Source: Planctomycetaceae bacterium
GTDB lineage: Bacteria > Planctomycetota > Planctomycetia > Pirellulales > Thermoguttaceae
NCBI GenBank assembly: GCA_031266315.1
Contig: JAISBG010000398.1
Span: 1-6,413, forward strand
DNA: 6,413 nucleotides
Direction: 5' to 3'
The position numbers and the translations under genes were made by a program. Shown here one piece after another: positions 1 to 6,413 of the stretch. A model generated the notes under the pieces. That model was not told where the DNA came from. It ran no database searches and saw only the letters and a program-made list of their open reading frames with translations. Every line of letters begins with the position of its first letter. Within the stretch, counting starts at the first letter, position 1.

Positions 1-13
1 CAAGCAATAATAG

Positions 14-158
14 AGGTGGGCGACCTTTTGCTAAAAGGTCGCGTCGGCGTACTCGCCGACTGTGAATCAGTTTAATGATAGCAAACGGTGCTGCCTTCCG
101 TTTTGGAGTCAATTACAGATCAACCGGCGCGACCCTTCAGCGAAGGGATCGCCCTCCA
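14..158 (+). repeat. Family I hairpin repeat, copy 1 (tandem with copy 2)
   Basis: This is the first of three copies of a ~145 bp intergenic repeat (others at 186-330 and 5233-5376). It begins AGGTGGGCGA and ends in a degenerate form of the complementary end (CCCTCCA where copies 2 and 3 have CCCACCT). Hairpin 1 has 10 bp arms at 20-29 and 33-42 with a GCT loop. Hairpin 2 follows directly, GTCGGCG (43-49), TACT, CGCCGAC (54-60). A right-hand hairpin has arms CCCTTC (133-138) and GAAGGG (142-147). The preceding flank (1-13) matches the flank of copy 2, so copies 1 and 2 form a direct tandem repeat with a period of 172 bp. The array may continue to the left of the window. No protein is credibly encoded; short open frames here simply follow the repeat. 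Confidence 0.9.
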
Positions 159-185
159 TTTTTCACCTTGCGCAAGCAATAACAG

Positions 186-330
186 AGGTGGGCGACCTTT
201 CGCTGAAAGGTCGCGTCGGCGTACTCGCCGACAGGAATCGGATTAATGATGGCAAATTGTATTGCCTTCCGTTTTGGAGTCAATAACAAACCCAACCGGC
301 GCGACCTTTCAGCGAAAGGATCGCCCACCT
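186..330 (+). repeat. Family I hairpin repeat, copy 2
   Basis: This is the best-preserved copy. The ends AGGTGGGCGA and TCGCCCACCT are exact inverted repeats, and the inverted similarity runs about 30 bp inward with a one-base bulge. Hairpin 1 has perfect 10 bp arms at 192-201 and 205-214. Hairpin 2 lies at 215-232. A GGCAA/TTGCC stem lies around 251-266, and a right hairpin has arms CCTTTC (305-310) and GAAAGG (314-319). Relative to copy 1, hairpin 1 closes with C:G instead of T:A, and the right hairpin has T:A instead of C:G at its third pair. The repeat ends 74 bp beyond the truA stop codon, so it could also act on the 3' end of that transcript. That role is inference, because no run of U follows in the truA direction. 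Confidence 0.9.
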
Positions 331-403
331 TTGTTTTGCCTATTTTTGTTTTGTTTGTTTGTGATTATGCTGAAATTTTGAAACGATTAGGTTGGGTGTT
401 TTT

Positions 404-1321
<918 letters not shown>

Positions 1322-1357
1322 TTGAAAAGGGCAGTTCAAAAAAACACGGTTTTAATG

Positions 1358-1743
1358 GTAACCGTTTGCGAAGAATAAAAGTAATGGTAAATAAATTTCT
1401 TCTTAACCGCGCTAGCGGTGTTATCATGGATAACCGGCGGTGTAGCGAAGCGTAACCGCCGGATAGCGATTCCCCTTGATTTTGAGCCGCGCTAGCGGCG
1501 ACATTATCACGATGATTCGTGTTACGAATCGAGTAAGAGTTGTCGGACAGGGTAATGACTGATTTCCACGTAATTTTGTACTTCGAGCCGCTATGATAAT
1601 GTCGCCGCTAGCGCGGCTTGTATTTTTGTGGGACGTATCCGGTGGTTACGCTTCGCTTCACCACCGGTTAGCCATGATAACACCGCTAGCGCGGTTAATA
1701 TAAAATTTATTTCACGTTACTTTAATTCCTCGTGAACGGTTAC
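1358..1743. repeat. Family II nested palindromic element (MITE/REPIN-like)
   Basis: This is an inverted repeat of about 386 bp with a central loop. The outer arms (1358-1465 and 1636-1743) are about 108 bp each and imperfect, with a perfect 27 bp core at 1403-1429 and 1672-1698. Inner arms at 1485-1509 and 1594-1618 match perfectly over 25 bp. The core CGCTAGCG occurs four times (1410, 1490, 1606, 1684), always within CCGC...GCGG. Each outer arm carries its own small hairpin: arms 1434-1441/1455-1462 on the left and 1639-1646/1660-1667 on the right. The loop contains a third hairpin, GATTCGT (1514-1520) with ACGAATC (1524-1530). The right end is 6 bp from the paaK-like stop codon, and the left end is 37 bp from the chosen truA start. 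No credible reading frame is present, so any mobility would depend on a protein encoded elsewhere. It could also influence expression between the two genes. Confidence 0.85.
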
Positions 1744-1749
1744 TTAAGA

Positions 1750-3030
1750 TTATTGTTCGCGAGTTGTATAAAACACTCGTTGAGCTTTCCCTTCTTGACG
1801 CGGGAGTTCGCCCGGTTTGAAAACATCGCCTTTGGGTGAAAACCCTAAACGTTCTTTGAGATGTTTTTCGACCATATATCCTGTTACGGTTTCGTCCGCT
1901 TCCACGTTGATCCGAACATCTCGAACCCCGTCAATTTCCTCAATCACAATCTGATAATGCGGCAAAACACCGGGAATTTCCAGTAACGCGTGTTCAACTT
2001 GTTTCGGAAAGAAGTTGACTCCTTTGACAATCAGCATGTCGTCGGTTCGCCCTACAATCGGAGCAATACGGAGATGAGTCCGTCCGCAATCGCATTTTTC
2101 GCGTGAAACAATTTTTGAAAGATCACCGGTTCGAAACCGTATTACCGGCAAAGCCAGCCTTGTCAATGATGTTACAACAATTTCCCCTTGCTGACCGTCC
2201 GGTACTGGTTTTCCGGTTGCCGGATCAAGGACTTCGACGAGATAATGATCTTCCCAGACATGGATTCCGGCATGGCAAGGACAATCCATGCCAAGAGTTC
2301 CAACACCGCCGGTTTCCGTCATTCCGTAAATATCGAACGATTCAATACCCAGTTCCGATTCAATCCGTTTCCTCATTCCTTCGGAAAAACTTTCCGCACC
2401 AAAAATACCGATTTTCAAATGCGGTAACTCAATTTCCATTGCCCGCATCACTTCGAGAATCCGAATCGCATAAGAAACAACCCCGCAAAGAATTTTAGTA
2501 TCAAAATCTTTTGCCAGACGAACTTGCCGTTCAGTGTTACCGGAACCGGTGGGAATGACAAAGAGTCCCGCTTTCCTTGCCCCGTGATACATTCCAAACC
2601 CGCCGTTAAAAAGACCAAACGATGGCGTAATCTGTACAGGATTGCCCGGAACGGTTCCCGCCATAACGTAACATCGTGCCATACATTCCGCCCATTGATC
2701 AATATCCGTTTCATGGTACGGCATGACAACAGGACTGCCGGTCGAACCGCTGGACATGTGCATTTCACGAATTTCCTCTTTGTCAACACAACACATTCCA
2801 AGCGGATATGTTTGACGAAAATCTTCTTTGCACAATGTCGGAAGTTCCGATAAATGTTCGAGCGTGCCGAAGTCGTCGGGTTGCGTCAACCCCAACGCCG
2901 AAAAACGGTTACGGTAATAATCGTTTCGGGAAAGCACCCAACGGAGCAACTCCAAAAAACGCCGGTTCTGATGCGATTTAAGTTCATCAGCCGACATGGT
3001 TTCCGCTAAAGAATTGAAATAGTGAGTCAT
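1750..3030 (-). CDS. paaK: Phenylacetate-CoA ligase family protein
   Basis: This is an adenylate-forming enzyme that activates an aryl acid (phenylacetate or a related compound) with ATP and CoA to give the acyl-CoA, AMP and pyrophosphate in the cytoplasm. The 426-residue length fits the PaaK family. Visible motifs in order are SSGSTGSP (93-100, phosphate-binding loop), YGMTETGG (235-242), FRTGD (299-303, ribose-binding Asp), GRTDD plus VKG (327-337, hinge), and LPRQEGKAQRV (409-419) with the likely catalytic Lys415. Cysteines 250, 252, 313 and 315 form two CxC pairs that could bind a metal, as in many anaerobe-type members. The ATG at 3030 is chosen because the usual PaaK N-terminus follows at once; no Shine-Dalgarno is seen. 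A TATAAC box lies on the minus strand at 3043-3048, but no good -35 accompanies it. No ring-degradation or indolepyruvate oxidoreductase genes are adjacent, so the true substrate is unknown and the symbol denotes the family. Confidence 0.9.
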   Translation of the reverse strand: MTHYFNSLAETMSADELKSHQNRRFLELLRWVLSRNDYYRNRFSALGLTQPDDFGTLEHLSELPTLCKEDFRQTYPLGMCCVDKEEIREMHMSSGSTGSPVVMPYHETDIDQWAECMARCYVMAGTVPGNPVQITPSFGLFNGGFGMYHGARKAGLFVIPTGSGNTERQVRLAKDFDTKILCGVVSYAIRILEVMRAMEIELPHLKIGIFGAESFSEGMRKRIESELGIESFDIYGMTETGGVGTLGMDCPCHAGIHVWEDHYLVEVLDPATGKPVPDGQQGEIVVTSLTRLALPVIRFRTGDLSKIVSREKCDCGRTHLRIAPIVGRTDDMLIVKGVNFFPKQVEHALLEIPGVLPHYQIVIEEIDGVRDVRINVEADETVTGYMVEKHLKERLGFSPKGDVFKPGELPRQEGKAQRVFYTTREQ

Positions 3031-3042
3031 AATTGTTTTGAT

Positions 3043-3228
3043 GTTATACTAAAGCCCTTTTAAAATTCATGTCGCTGAACACGCAAGCGCAGCAACGCGG
3101 AGCGGTTATTCAAGGGCGAAGCCTACCGCCCATACCAGCTACGGTATATCGGGTTTGCGTTATTGTAATTGCCCCGTTTTAATTCGGAACGTAACTTTAA
3201 TATTTTGTAAAAGCCCAATGAGTATAAC
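3043..3228. other. Hairpin-rich intergenic block bounded by an 8 bp inverted repeat
   Basis: This is a noncoding stretch upstream of the paaK-like gene. It is bounded by GTTATACT (3043-3050) and its exact complement AGTATAAC (3221-3228), each next to a G/C triplet and a short A/T run. The centre is GC-rich compared with its surroundings and contains short possible stems: GGGCG...CGCCC around 3114-3131 and ATACC...GGTAT around 3133-3150, with CCC/GGG outside the latter. It may be a degraded fourth palindromic element or a structured 5' leader of the paaK-like gene. Neither is established. The short boundary repeat could be chance. Confidence 0.35.
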
Positions 3229-3266
3229 AAAATCAGAAAAAAAATCAATGCTTTTCTAATTTATAT

Positions 3267-3496
3267 CAGTAGGATTGCAAGTTTTTATCCCGCCCTTTTA
3301 GGGGCATTGCGTAACAACCCACCGCAACGCGGTGGGTAACAGTCTCTCTCCAACAATCGCCCTGAAAGGGCAATGCCAATCTGTTTTGCGTTGCCCTTTC
3401 AGGGCGAAATTTGTGGAGTGCTTTAACCCACCGCGTTGCGGCGGGTTGTTACGCATTGCCCTTGCAGGGCGGAGGAAAACTTGCAATCCTACTGTG
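3267..3496. mobile_element. Family III palindromic element, MITE-like, with 19 bp TIRs
   Basis: Perfect 19 bp terminal inverted repeats begin CAGTAGGATTGCAAG (3267-3285 and 3476-3494), and the inverted similarity extends imperfectly to about 70 bp per arm. Each arm contains small stems: GCCC/GGGC (3292-3305) and ACCCACCGC/GCGGTGGGT (3317-3337) on the left, their counterparts at 3426-3446 and 3458-3470 on the right. An inner perfect 16 bp inverted pair lies at 3358-3373 and 3391-3406; each of its members is itself a GCCCT/AGGGC hairpin. ATTTATAT flanks the element on both sides (3259-3266 and 3497-3504), consistent with an 8 bp target duplication, although two extra bases sit at the right border. 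No transposase frame is present, so it would be non-autonomous. The flanking repeat is AT-rich and could be chance. Confidence 0.75.
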
Positions 3497-3594
3497 ATTT
3501 ATATTCACCAACATCAATAAACCGAAATTTTTTGTTATTGGAAAGAAGATGTTTTTTGTGCGAAAATATATTGTGTTTCTTGTTTTGAGTCTAT

Positions 3595-3621
3595 TGTGAA
3601 ATTTGTGAAATATGTGAAAAT
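3595..3621 (+). repeat. Three 9 bp tandem units upstream of the MATE gene
   Basis: TGTGAAATT, TGTGAAATA and TGTGAAAAT follow one another without gaps, ending 62 bp before the MATE start codon. Such a short direct array in a promoter region could bind a regulator, but it could also be simple low-complexity sequence in a T-rich leader. No convincing -35/-10 pair was found nearby. Confidence 0.4.
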
Positions 3622-3683
3622 GGAACGGTTGTTTTTTTCCATTTCATTTTCACTTTTGGCGTCTTCCCTTTTTACGGATCATT

Positions 3684-5093
3684 ATGGATCATGCTGAACG
3701 CACTCGACAACTTGAAGAACAACCGGTCGGTCAATTACTTTGGGAATTTTCAATGCCGGCAATTGCCGCAACCGTTATTAACGCTTCTCATAGTGTTATC
3801 AACCGGATTTTTGTTGGTCAGACTATCGGCGAAGTCGGTATTGCCGCTGTTACGGTAACACTGCCCATCATGACTATTATGCTCGCGGTTGGTATGACCA
3901 TCGGCATCGGTTCCAATACCCTGATTTCCATCCGACTCGGAGAAAAGAAAAACGATGAAGCCGAGCGGATTGTCGGTCAGGCGTTGTTTCTTTTTGGTTT
4001 TATGGCAATTGGTTTTATGGTGTTCGGTTTGCTGTTTATGGAACCGTTGCTCCGGCTTTTCGGAACCAGTGAACGAGTCATGCCGTATGCCAAAGAATAT
4101 TTGTCCGTTATGGTTTGTGGCGCGTTCTTTCACGAAATCTCTTACGGAGTCAACGGATTTCTACGAAGTGAAGGGAAACCTCGCACCGCCATGATAACAA
4201 CACTCATCATGGCATTTCTGAACATTTTTTTCGACTGGTTGTTTCTCTATGTTTTTCGTACCGGTATTTGGGGAGCGGCATTCGCGACAATTCTTGCACA
4301 AATTTGTTCTACCAGTTGGGTGTTCTGGCATTATATTTCCGGTAACACTTTACTTCGTTGGCGTTTCAAAAATATCCGTTGGGATTCCGAATTGTCCCGT
4401 CAAGTTTTTCTTCTCGGTATGCCGCCGTTTATCATGCAGTCTATCGCCTGCGTTCTTCAGGCAATTCAAATGCGCCAGATTTTCTTTTACGGAAATATCT
4501 ATGGTATCGCTCATCATATTGAGAATGGCGGTGATTTGGCAGTGGGTGCGTTTGGAATTGTATTTGTTGTTTCAATGGCAGTGTTTCTTCCGATTCTCGG
4601 TTTGAATCAGGGAGTGCAACCAATTGTCGGTTACAATATGGGAGCAAGACATTTCGACCGCGTTGCCAAAACTCTTCGTTTATCACTCGGTTCAGTAATA
4701 ACGTTCACTTTAATTTGTTCGATTGCTCTGTTCGTATTTCCTGAAATACTGCTCCGTCCATTCGCCGGAGTGGAAGACGGAGCCGATTTACTCAAACTTG
4801 GTTGCCGTGCCGCCCGAATTTTTGTACTAATGCTTCCCGCCGCCGGAATTGTTGTTGTCATGGCAGGGTATTTTCAATCAAACGGTTCGCCCAAACTTGC
4901 CATTGCTTTAACCTTGATTCGTCAGGTCGTGTTGTTCGTACCGCTGATTCTCATTTTACCGCAATATTTCGGGTTGGACGGAATTTGGTTTGTTGTTCCG
5001 GTTGGCGATTTCGGTTCCTTCGTTTTCGTTGCGGTATTGATTCAACGCGAATTGAAAAAACTTCGGCACAATCAGCAAATTCAGAACCACTGA
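3684..5093 (+). CDS. MATE-family multidrug/metabolite efflux transporter
   Basis: This is an inner-membrane antiporter of the MATE family, which exports drugs, dyes or metabolites in exchange for Na+ or H+. The 469-residue length fits the usual 440-470, and the many hydrophobic stretches fit 12 membrane helices in two halves (about 15-215 and 235-455). Family signatures include FLRSEGKPRTAM (159-170) after the first half's loop, GLNQGVQPIVGYNMGAR (306-322), and FQSNGSPKLA (397-406), the counterpart of the first signature in the second half. The QP(I)xxYNxGA pattern resembles the MepA-like branch more than NorM, but I cannot fix the subfamily or substrate. The start ATG at 3684 places a typical short cytoplasmic N-terminus before helix 1; no Shine-Dalgarno is visible. 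It is transcribed away from the paaK-like gene and is followed by a weak stem (GGTTGTT/AACAACC, 5094-5125) and the third family I repeat, so it is probably monocistronic. Confidence 0.93.
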   Translation: MDHAERTRQLEEQPVGQLLWEFSMPAIAATVINASHSVINRIFVGQTIGEVGIAAVTVTLPIMTIMLAVGMTIGIGSNTLISIRLGEKKNDEAERIVGQALFLFGFMAIGFMVFGLLFMEPLLRLFGTSERVMPYAKEYLSVMVCGAFFHEISYGVNGFLRSEGKPRTAMITTLIMAFLNIFFDWLFLYVFRTGIWGAAFATILAQICSTSWVFWHYISGNTLLRWRFKNIRWDSELSRQVFLLGMPPFIMQSIACVLQAIQMRQIFFYGNIYGIAHHIENGGDLAVGAFGIVFVVSMAVFLPILGLNQGVQPIVGYNMGARHFDRVAKTLRLSLGSVITFTLICSIALFVFPEILLRPFAGVEDGADLLKLGCRAARIFVLMLPAAGIVVVMAGYFQSNGSPKLAIALTLIRQVVLFVPLILILPQYFGLDGIWFVVPVGDFGSFVFVAVLIQRELKKLRHNQQIQNH

Positions 5094-5232
5094 GGTTGTT
5101 TTATCGAAAAAATAAATCAACAACCACAATCCGATAAATAGTTACGTTTTTAAGACAGTGCAGGTGTACTTGAACAAAATTAGAAAAATGGTTATTATAT
5201 TCAGCGGAATTTTCGTTAATAAGCAATCAATC

Positions 5233-5376
5233 AGGTGGGCAACCTTTCGCTGAAAGGTTGCGTCGGCGTACTCGCCGACAGGAATCAGATTAACGACGGC
5301 AAATGGTGTTGCCTTCCGTTTTGGAGTCAATTACAGATCAACCGGCGCGACCCTTCAGCGAAGGGATCGCCCACCT
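5233..5376 (+). repeat. Family I hairpin repeat, copy 3
   Basis: This 144 bp copy lies 4.9 kb from copies 1 and 2 and in the same orientation. It keeps the AGGTGGGC and GCCCACCT ends. The flanks GCAATCA and TGATTGC-like sequence (AATGATTGC) extend the inverted repeat outward. Hairpin 1 has arms 5239-5248 and 5252-5261, with an A:T pair (5241:5259) where copies 1 and 2 have G:C. Hairpin 2 (5262-5279) is unchanged. The right hairpin has arms CCCTTC (5351-5356) and GAAGGG (5360-5365). The A/T change breaks end-to-end pairing of the long arms but keeps the local hairpin intact. Confidence 0.9.
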
Positions 5377-5411
5377 AATGATTGCGAAAGGATCGTCCAC
5401 CTGATGATTGC
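5358..5411 (+). repeat. 26 bp tandem duplication of the family I right end
   Basis: Two adjacent units (5358-5383 and 5384-5409, followed by GC) share the pattern GCGAARGGATCGYCCACCT and then RATGATT. The second unit differs from the first at three bases. The right tip of family I copy 3 has therefore been duplicated, which suggests replication slippage or repeated insertion at the element's end. Confidence 0.8.
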
Positions 5412-5470
5412 CTACCTTTAACGAAAATTCCACTGAAATATTACTATTAATTAATTTATTATTCCTTATC

Positions 5471-5486
5471 GTACAAAAAATTGTAC
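5471..5486. promoter_or_regulatory. GTACAA-AAAA-TTGTAC palindrome before the FmdE-family gene
   Basis: A perfect 6 bp inverted repeat with an AAAA spacer ends 9 bp before the ATG at 5496, in an otherwise AT-rich region. Its position fits an operator overlapping a promoter, or a small hairpin in the leader. It also argues against the alternative TTG start at 5481, which lies inside the right half of the palindrome. No regulator gene is in the window. Confidence 0.4.
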
Positions 5487-5495
5487 ATAAAAACC

Positions 5496-6110
5496 ATGTT
5501 GACTCAAAATCAGATTGACGGTGTTATTGGGTTTCACGGGCATCATTGCCCCGGTTTGACTTTTGGAATGAGGGTTGGCGATTGGACACTTCGGGAGTTT
5601 GGTCATGCGGCTGATGAGGAAATTGCGGCTGTTGTTGAAACGGATATGTGTGCAGTGGACGCAATTCAATATCTCGTCGGCTGTACCTTCGGTAAGGGCA
5701 ATCTTGTTTTTCTCGATTACGGTAAAAACGCCTATTCGTTTTTTCGCCGTAGTGACGGTAAAAGTGTTCGGTTGGTAACACGCGGCGGTTTGTTACGGGA
5801 TTTGCGTGAACAACAGGAAAAACTCAATTCAAACGACACCGCCGGACGTGAACTGATTCGGCAACAAATGATTGACCGGATTCTGCAAGCGGATTTTGAG
5901 GAAATTTTTTCAATTGGTTCCGTCCAAATTCCTGTGCCGGAAATTGCCCGGATTCACACAAGTAAACGTTGCGATTATTGCGACGAACTCGTTATGGAAA
6001 CACGTCTTTTGAATGATCCGGTATTAACCGGCGGAAAAAATCTTTGTATTCCATGCCGTACCGTTTATCGTGCAGAAATTGATAAAAACCGGCAAACTTT
6101 TGAACACTGA
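5496..6110 (+). CDS. FmdE-family protein with C-terminal zinc ribbon
   Basis: The N-terminal domain (about residues 5-135) matches the FmdE family, named from the methanogen formylmethanofuran dehydrogenase operon. The hallmark FHGHHCPG is at residues 13-20, followed by TDMCAVDAIQ (49-58) and GCTFGKGN (62-69). The histidines, Cys18, Asp50 and Cys52 are candidate metal ligands. The C-terminal part (about 150-204) has CDYC (159-162) and CIPC (184-187), a Cys4 zinc-ribbon arrangement. Proteins of this two-domain type occur in many anaerobes, and their biochemical role is not settled; handling of molybdenum or tungsten or a link to C1 metabolism is only suggested by the name. The ATG at 5496 (204 residues) is preferred to a TTG at 5481, because the family hallmark follows closely and the TTG sits in a palindrome. 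No formylmethanofuran dehydrogenase subunit or molybdopterin gene lies nearby. The next gene downstream has its own likely promoter. Confidence 0.88.
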   Translation: MLTQNQIDGVIGFHGHHCPGLTFGMRVGDWTLREFGHAADEEIAAVVETDMCAVDAIQYLVGCTFGKGNLVFLDYGKNAYSFFRRSDGKSVRLVTRGGLLRDLREQQEKLNSNDTAGRELIRQQMIDRILQADFEEIFSIGSVQIPVPEIARIHTSKRCDYCDELVMETRLLNDPVLTGGKNLCIPCRTVYRAEIDKNRQTFEH

Positions 6111-6127
6111 ATATTTGTCCTTATAAT
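6100..6127 (+). promoter_or_regulatory. Sigma70-like promoter for the BatA-like gene
   Basis: TTGAAC (6100-6105, four of six consensus bases) is followed after 16 bp by a perfect TATAAT (6122-6127). The -35 overlaps the end of the FmdE-family gene. Transcription would start near 6134 and give a leader of about 50 bases before the ATG at 6186. The -10 match is strong, but AT-rich sequence yields such boxes by chance. Confidence 0.5.
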
Positions 6128-6185
6128 AGAACTACAGTCCGGCACGGCGGTGTTTTGAGGGCTGTACCCTGATTACTGTACTTAA

Positions 6186-6413
6186 ATGATTTTTACCAAT
6201 ACCAATCCGGTGGCGTGGTATCTCCTGTTTTTGGCGGTTCCAATCATTCTGTTTTATGTTCTCAAAATTCGGCTTCGTCAGGAACCGGTTTCGACGGTAA
6301 TTTTTTGGCAACAGGTTTTTGAAGAACGGCGTTCACGTTCTTTTTGGCGGCGGTTACGGCATTTAATTTCGTTGATGTTGAGTTTGCTTTTTCTTTTCTT
6401 GCTTACCGGAGCC
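6186..6413 (+). CDS. BatA-like N-terminal double-transmembrane protein (3' truncated by window)
   Basis: Only the first 76 codons are inside the window; the frame is open to the edge. Two hydrophobic helices are seen (about residues 10-27 and 59-75), separated by a basic, Arg-rich cytoplasmic stretch containing STVIFWQQVFEERRSRSFWRR. This helix, basic loop, helix arrangement with an NP...WYLLFLAVPIILFY start is the pattern of the BatA (aerotolerance regulator) N-terminal domain. That domain is abundant in planctomycetes and Bacteroidetes. Full-length relatives usually continue with a von Willebrand factor A domain or a long periplasmic region, and often sit beside MoxR ATPase and DUF58 genes. 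None of that can be seen here. The ATG at 6186 is chosen because the typical domain start follows immediately; no Shine-Dalgarno is visible. Confidence 0.8.
   Translation, partial: MIFTNTNPVAWYLLFLAVPIILFYVLKIRLRQEPVSTVIFWQQVFEERRSRSFWRRLRHLISLMLSLLFLFLLTGA

Larger units (their letters stand above)
5200..5437. repeat. Outer inverted repeat bracketing family I copy 3
   Basis: Twenty-base arms at 5200-5219 and 5418-5437 are inverted copies with a single mismatch (left C5205 against right A5432). They enclose family I copy 3 with short flanks. Copies 1 and 2 have no such bracket in this window. The structure may be one repeat inside another, or a longer version of the element that copies 1 and 2 have lost. 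On the transcript it would put the family I hairpins on top of an outer stem between the MATE and FmdE genes. Confidence 0.8.

Noticed and set aside
62..286. Open frame encoding about 74 residues across family I copies 1 and 2
   Set aside because: Its repeated peptide segments come from the two tandem DNA repeats, and the frame runs through hairpins. It has no recognisable domain.
137..328. Minus-strand frame containing the peptide VGEYADATFQRKVAH, also present at 5142-5330
   Set aside because: Both copies are family I repeat sequence read in the antisense direction. The shared peptide follows the conserved hairpin DNA, and the flanking residues differ. It is probably a spurious frame, often misannotated in such genomes.
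2103..2853. Several overlapping frames on both strands inside the paaK-like gene
   Set aside because: They overlap a gene with all catalytic motifs of its family and show no domains of their own.
3298..3520. Two frames of 62 residues on opposite strands in the paaK-MATE gap
   Set aside because: They arise from the palindromic family III element, whose arms produce nearly the same peptide on both strands.
5094..5125. Stem GGTTGTT/AACAACC right after the MATE stop codon as an intrinsic terminator
   Set aside because: The loop is 18 bases, the stem is short and AT-rich, and no run of T follows, so it is too weak to call.
6133..6180. TACAGT/ACTGTA inverted pair in the leader of the BatA-like gene
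   Set aside because: Six-base arms with a gap of 36 bases are easily found by chance; there is no supporting structure.

Overview
The window looks like a chromosomal segment of a moderately AT-rich bacterium, most likely a planctomycete. This assignment is inference. It rests on the BatA-type double-transmembrane protein entering at the right end, on an FmdE/zinc-ribbon protein, on five genes with no visible Shine-Dalgarno sequence, and on intergenic spaces filled with hairpin-rich repeats. No rRNA, tRNA or CRISPR array was seen.

Layout: positions 1-330 hold two tandem copies of a ~145 bp hairpin-rich repeat (family I). Next come two minus-strand genes. truA (tRNA pseudouridine synthase, 404-1321) carries a poly-asparagine tract near its start, encoded by a perfect trinucleotide microsatellite. 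paaK-like phenylacetate-CoA ligase (1750-3030) lies upstream of it. The gap between them is almost wholly filled by a ~386 bp nested palindrome (family II, 1358-1743). The 653 bp divergent gap between paaK and the next gene holds a GC-rich hairpin block (about 3043-3228), a third palindromic element with 19 bp terminal inverted repeats and a possible 8 bp target duplication (family III, 3267-3496), and an AT-rich leader with three 9 bp tandem units. On the plus strand follow a MATE-family efflux transporter (3684-5093), a third family I copy bracketed by a further inverted repeat (5200-5437), an FmdE-family protein with a C-terminal Cys4 zinc site (5496-6110), and the first 76 codons of a BatA-like membrane protein (6186 to the window edge).

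The genes do not form one pathway. They are a housekeeping tRNA modifier, an aryl-acid CoA ligase, a drug/metabolite exporter, a putative metal-binding protein and a membrane protein, each separated by repeats. The most notable content is the repeats. Three families unrelated in sequence share one design: a large inverted repeat whose arms each contain small perfect hairpins. In families I and II, base differences between copies or arms are compensated within the small hairpins (C:G against T:A, G:C against A:T). This argues that the local hairpins, not only the long palindromes, are maintained. I read them as non-autonomous mobile (MITE or REPIN-like) elements or structured RNA-encoding repeats; no transposase is present in the window.
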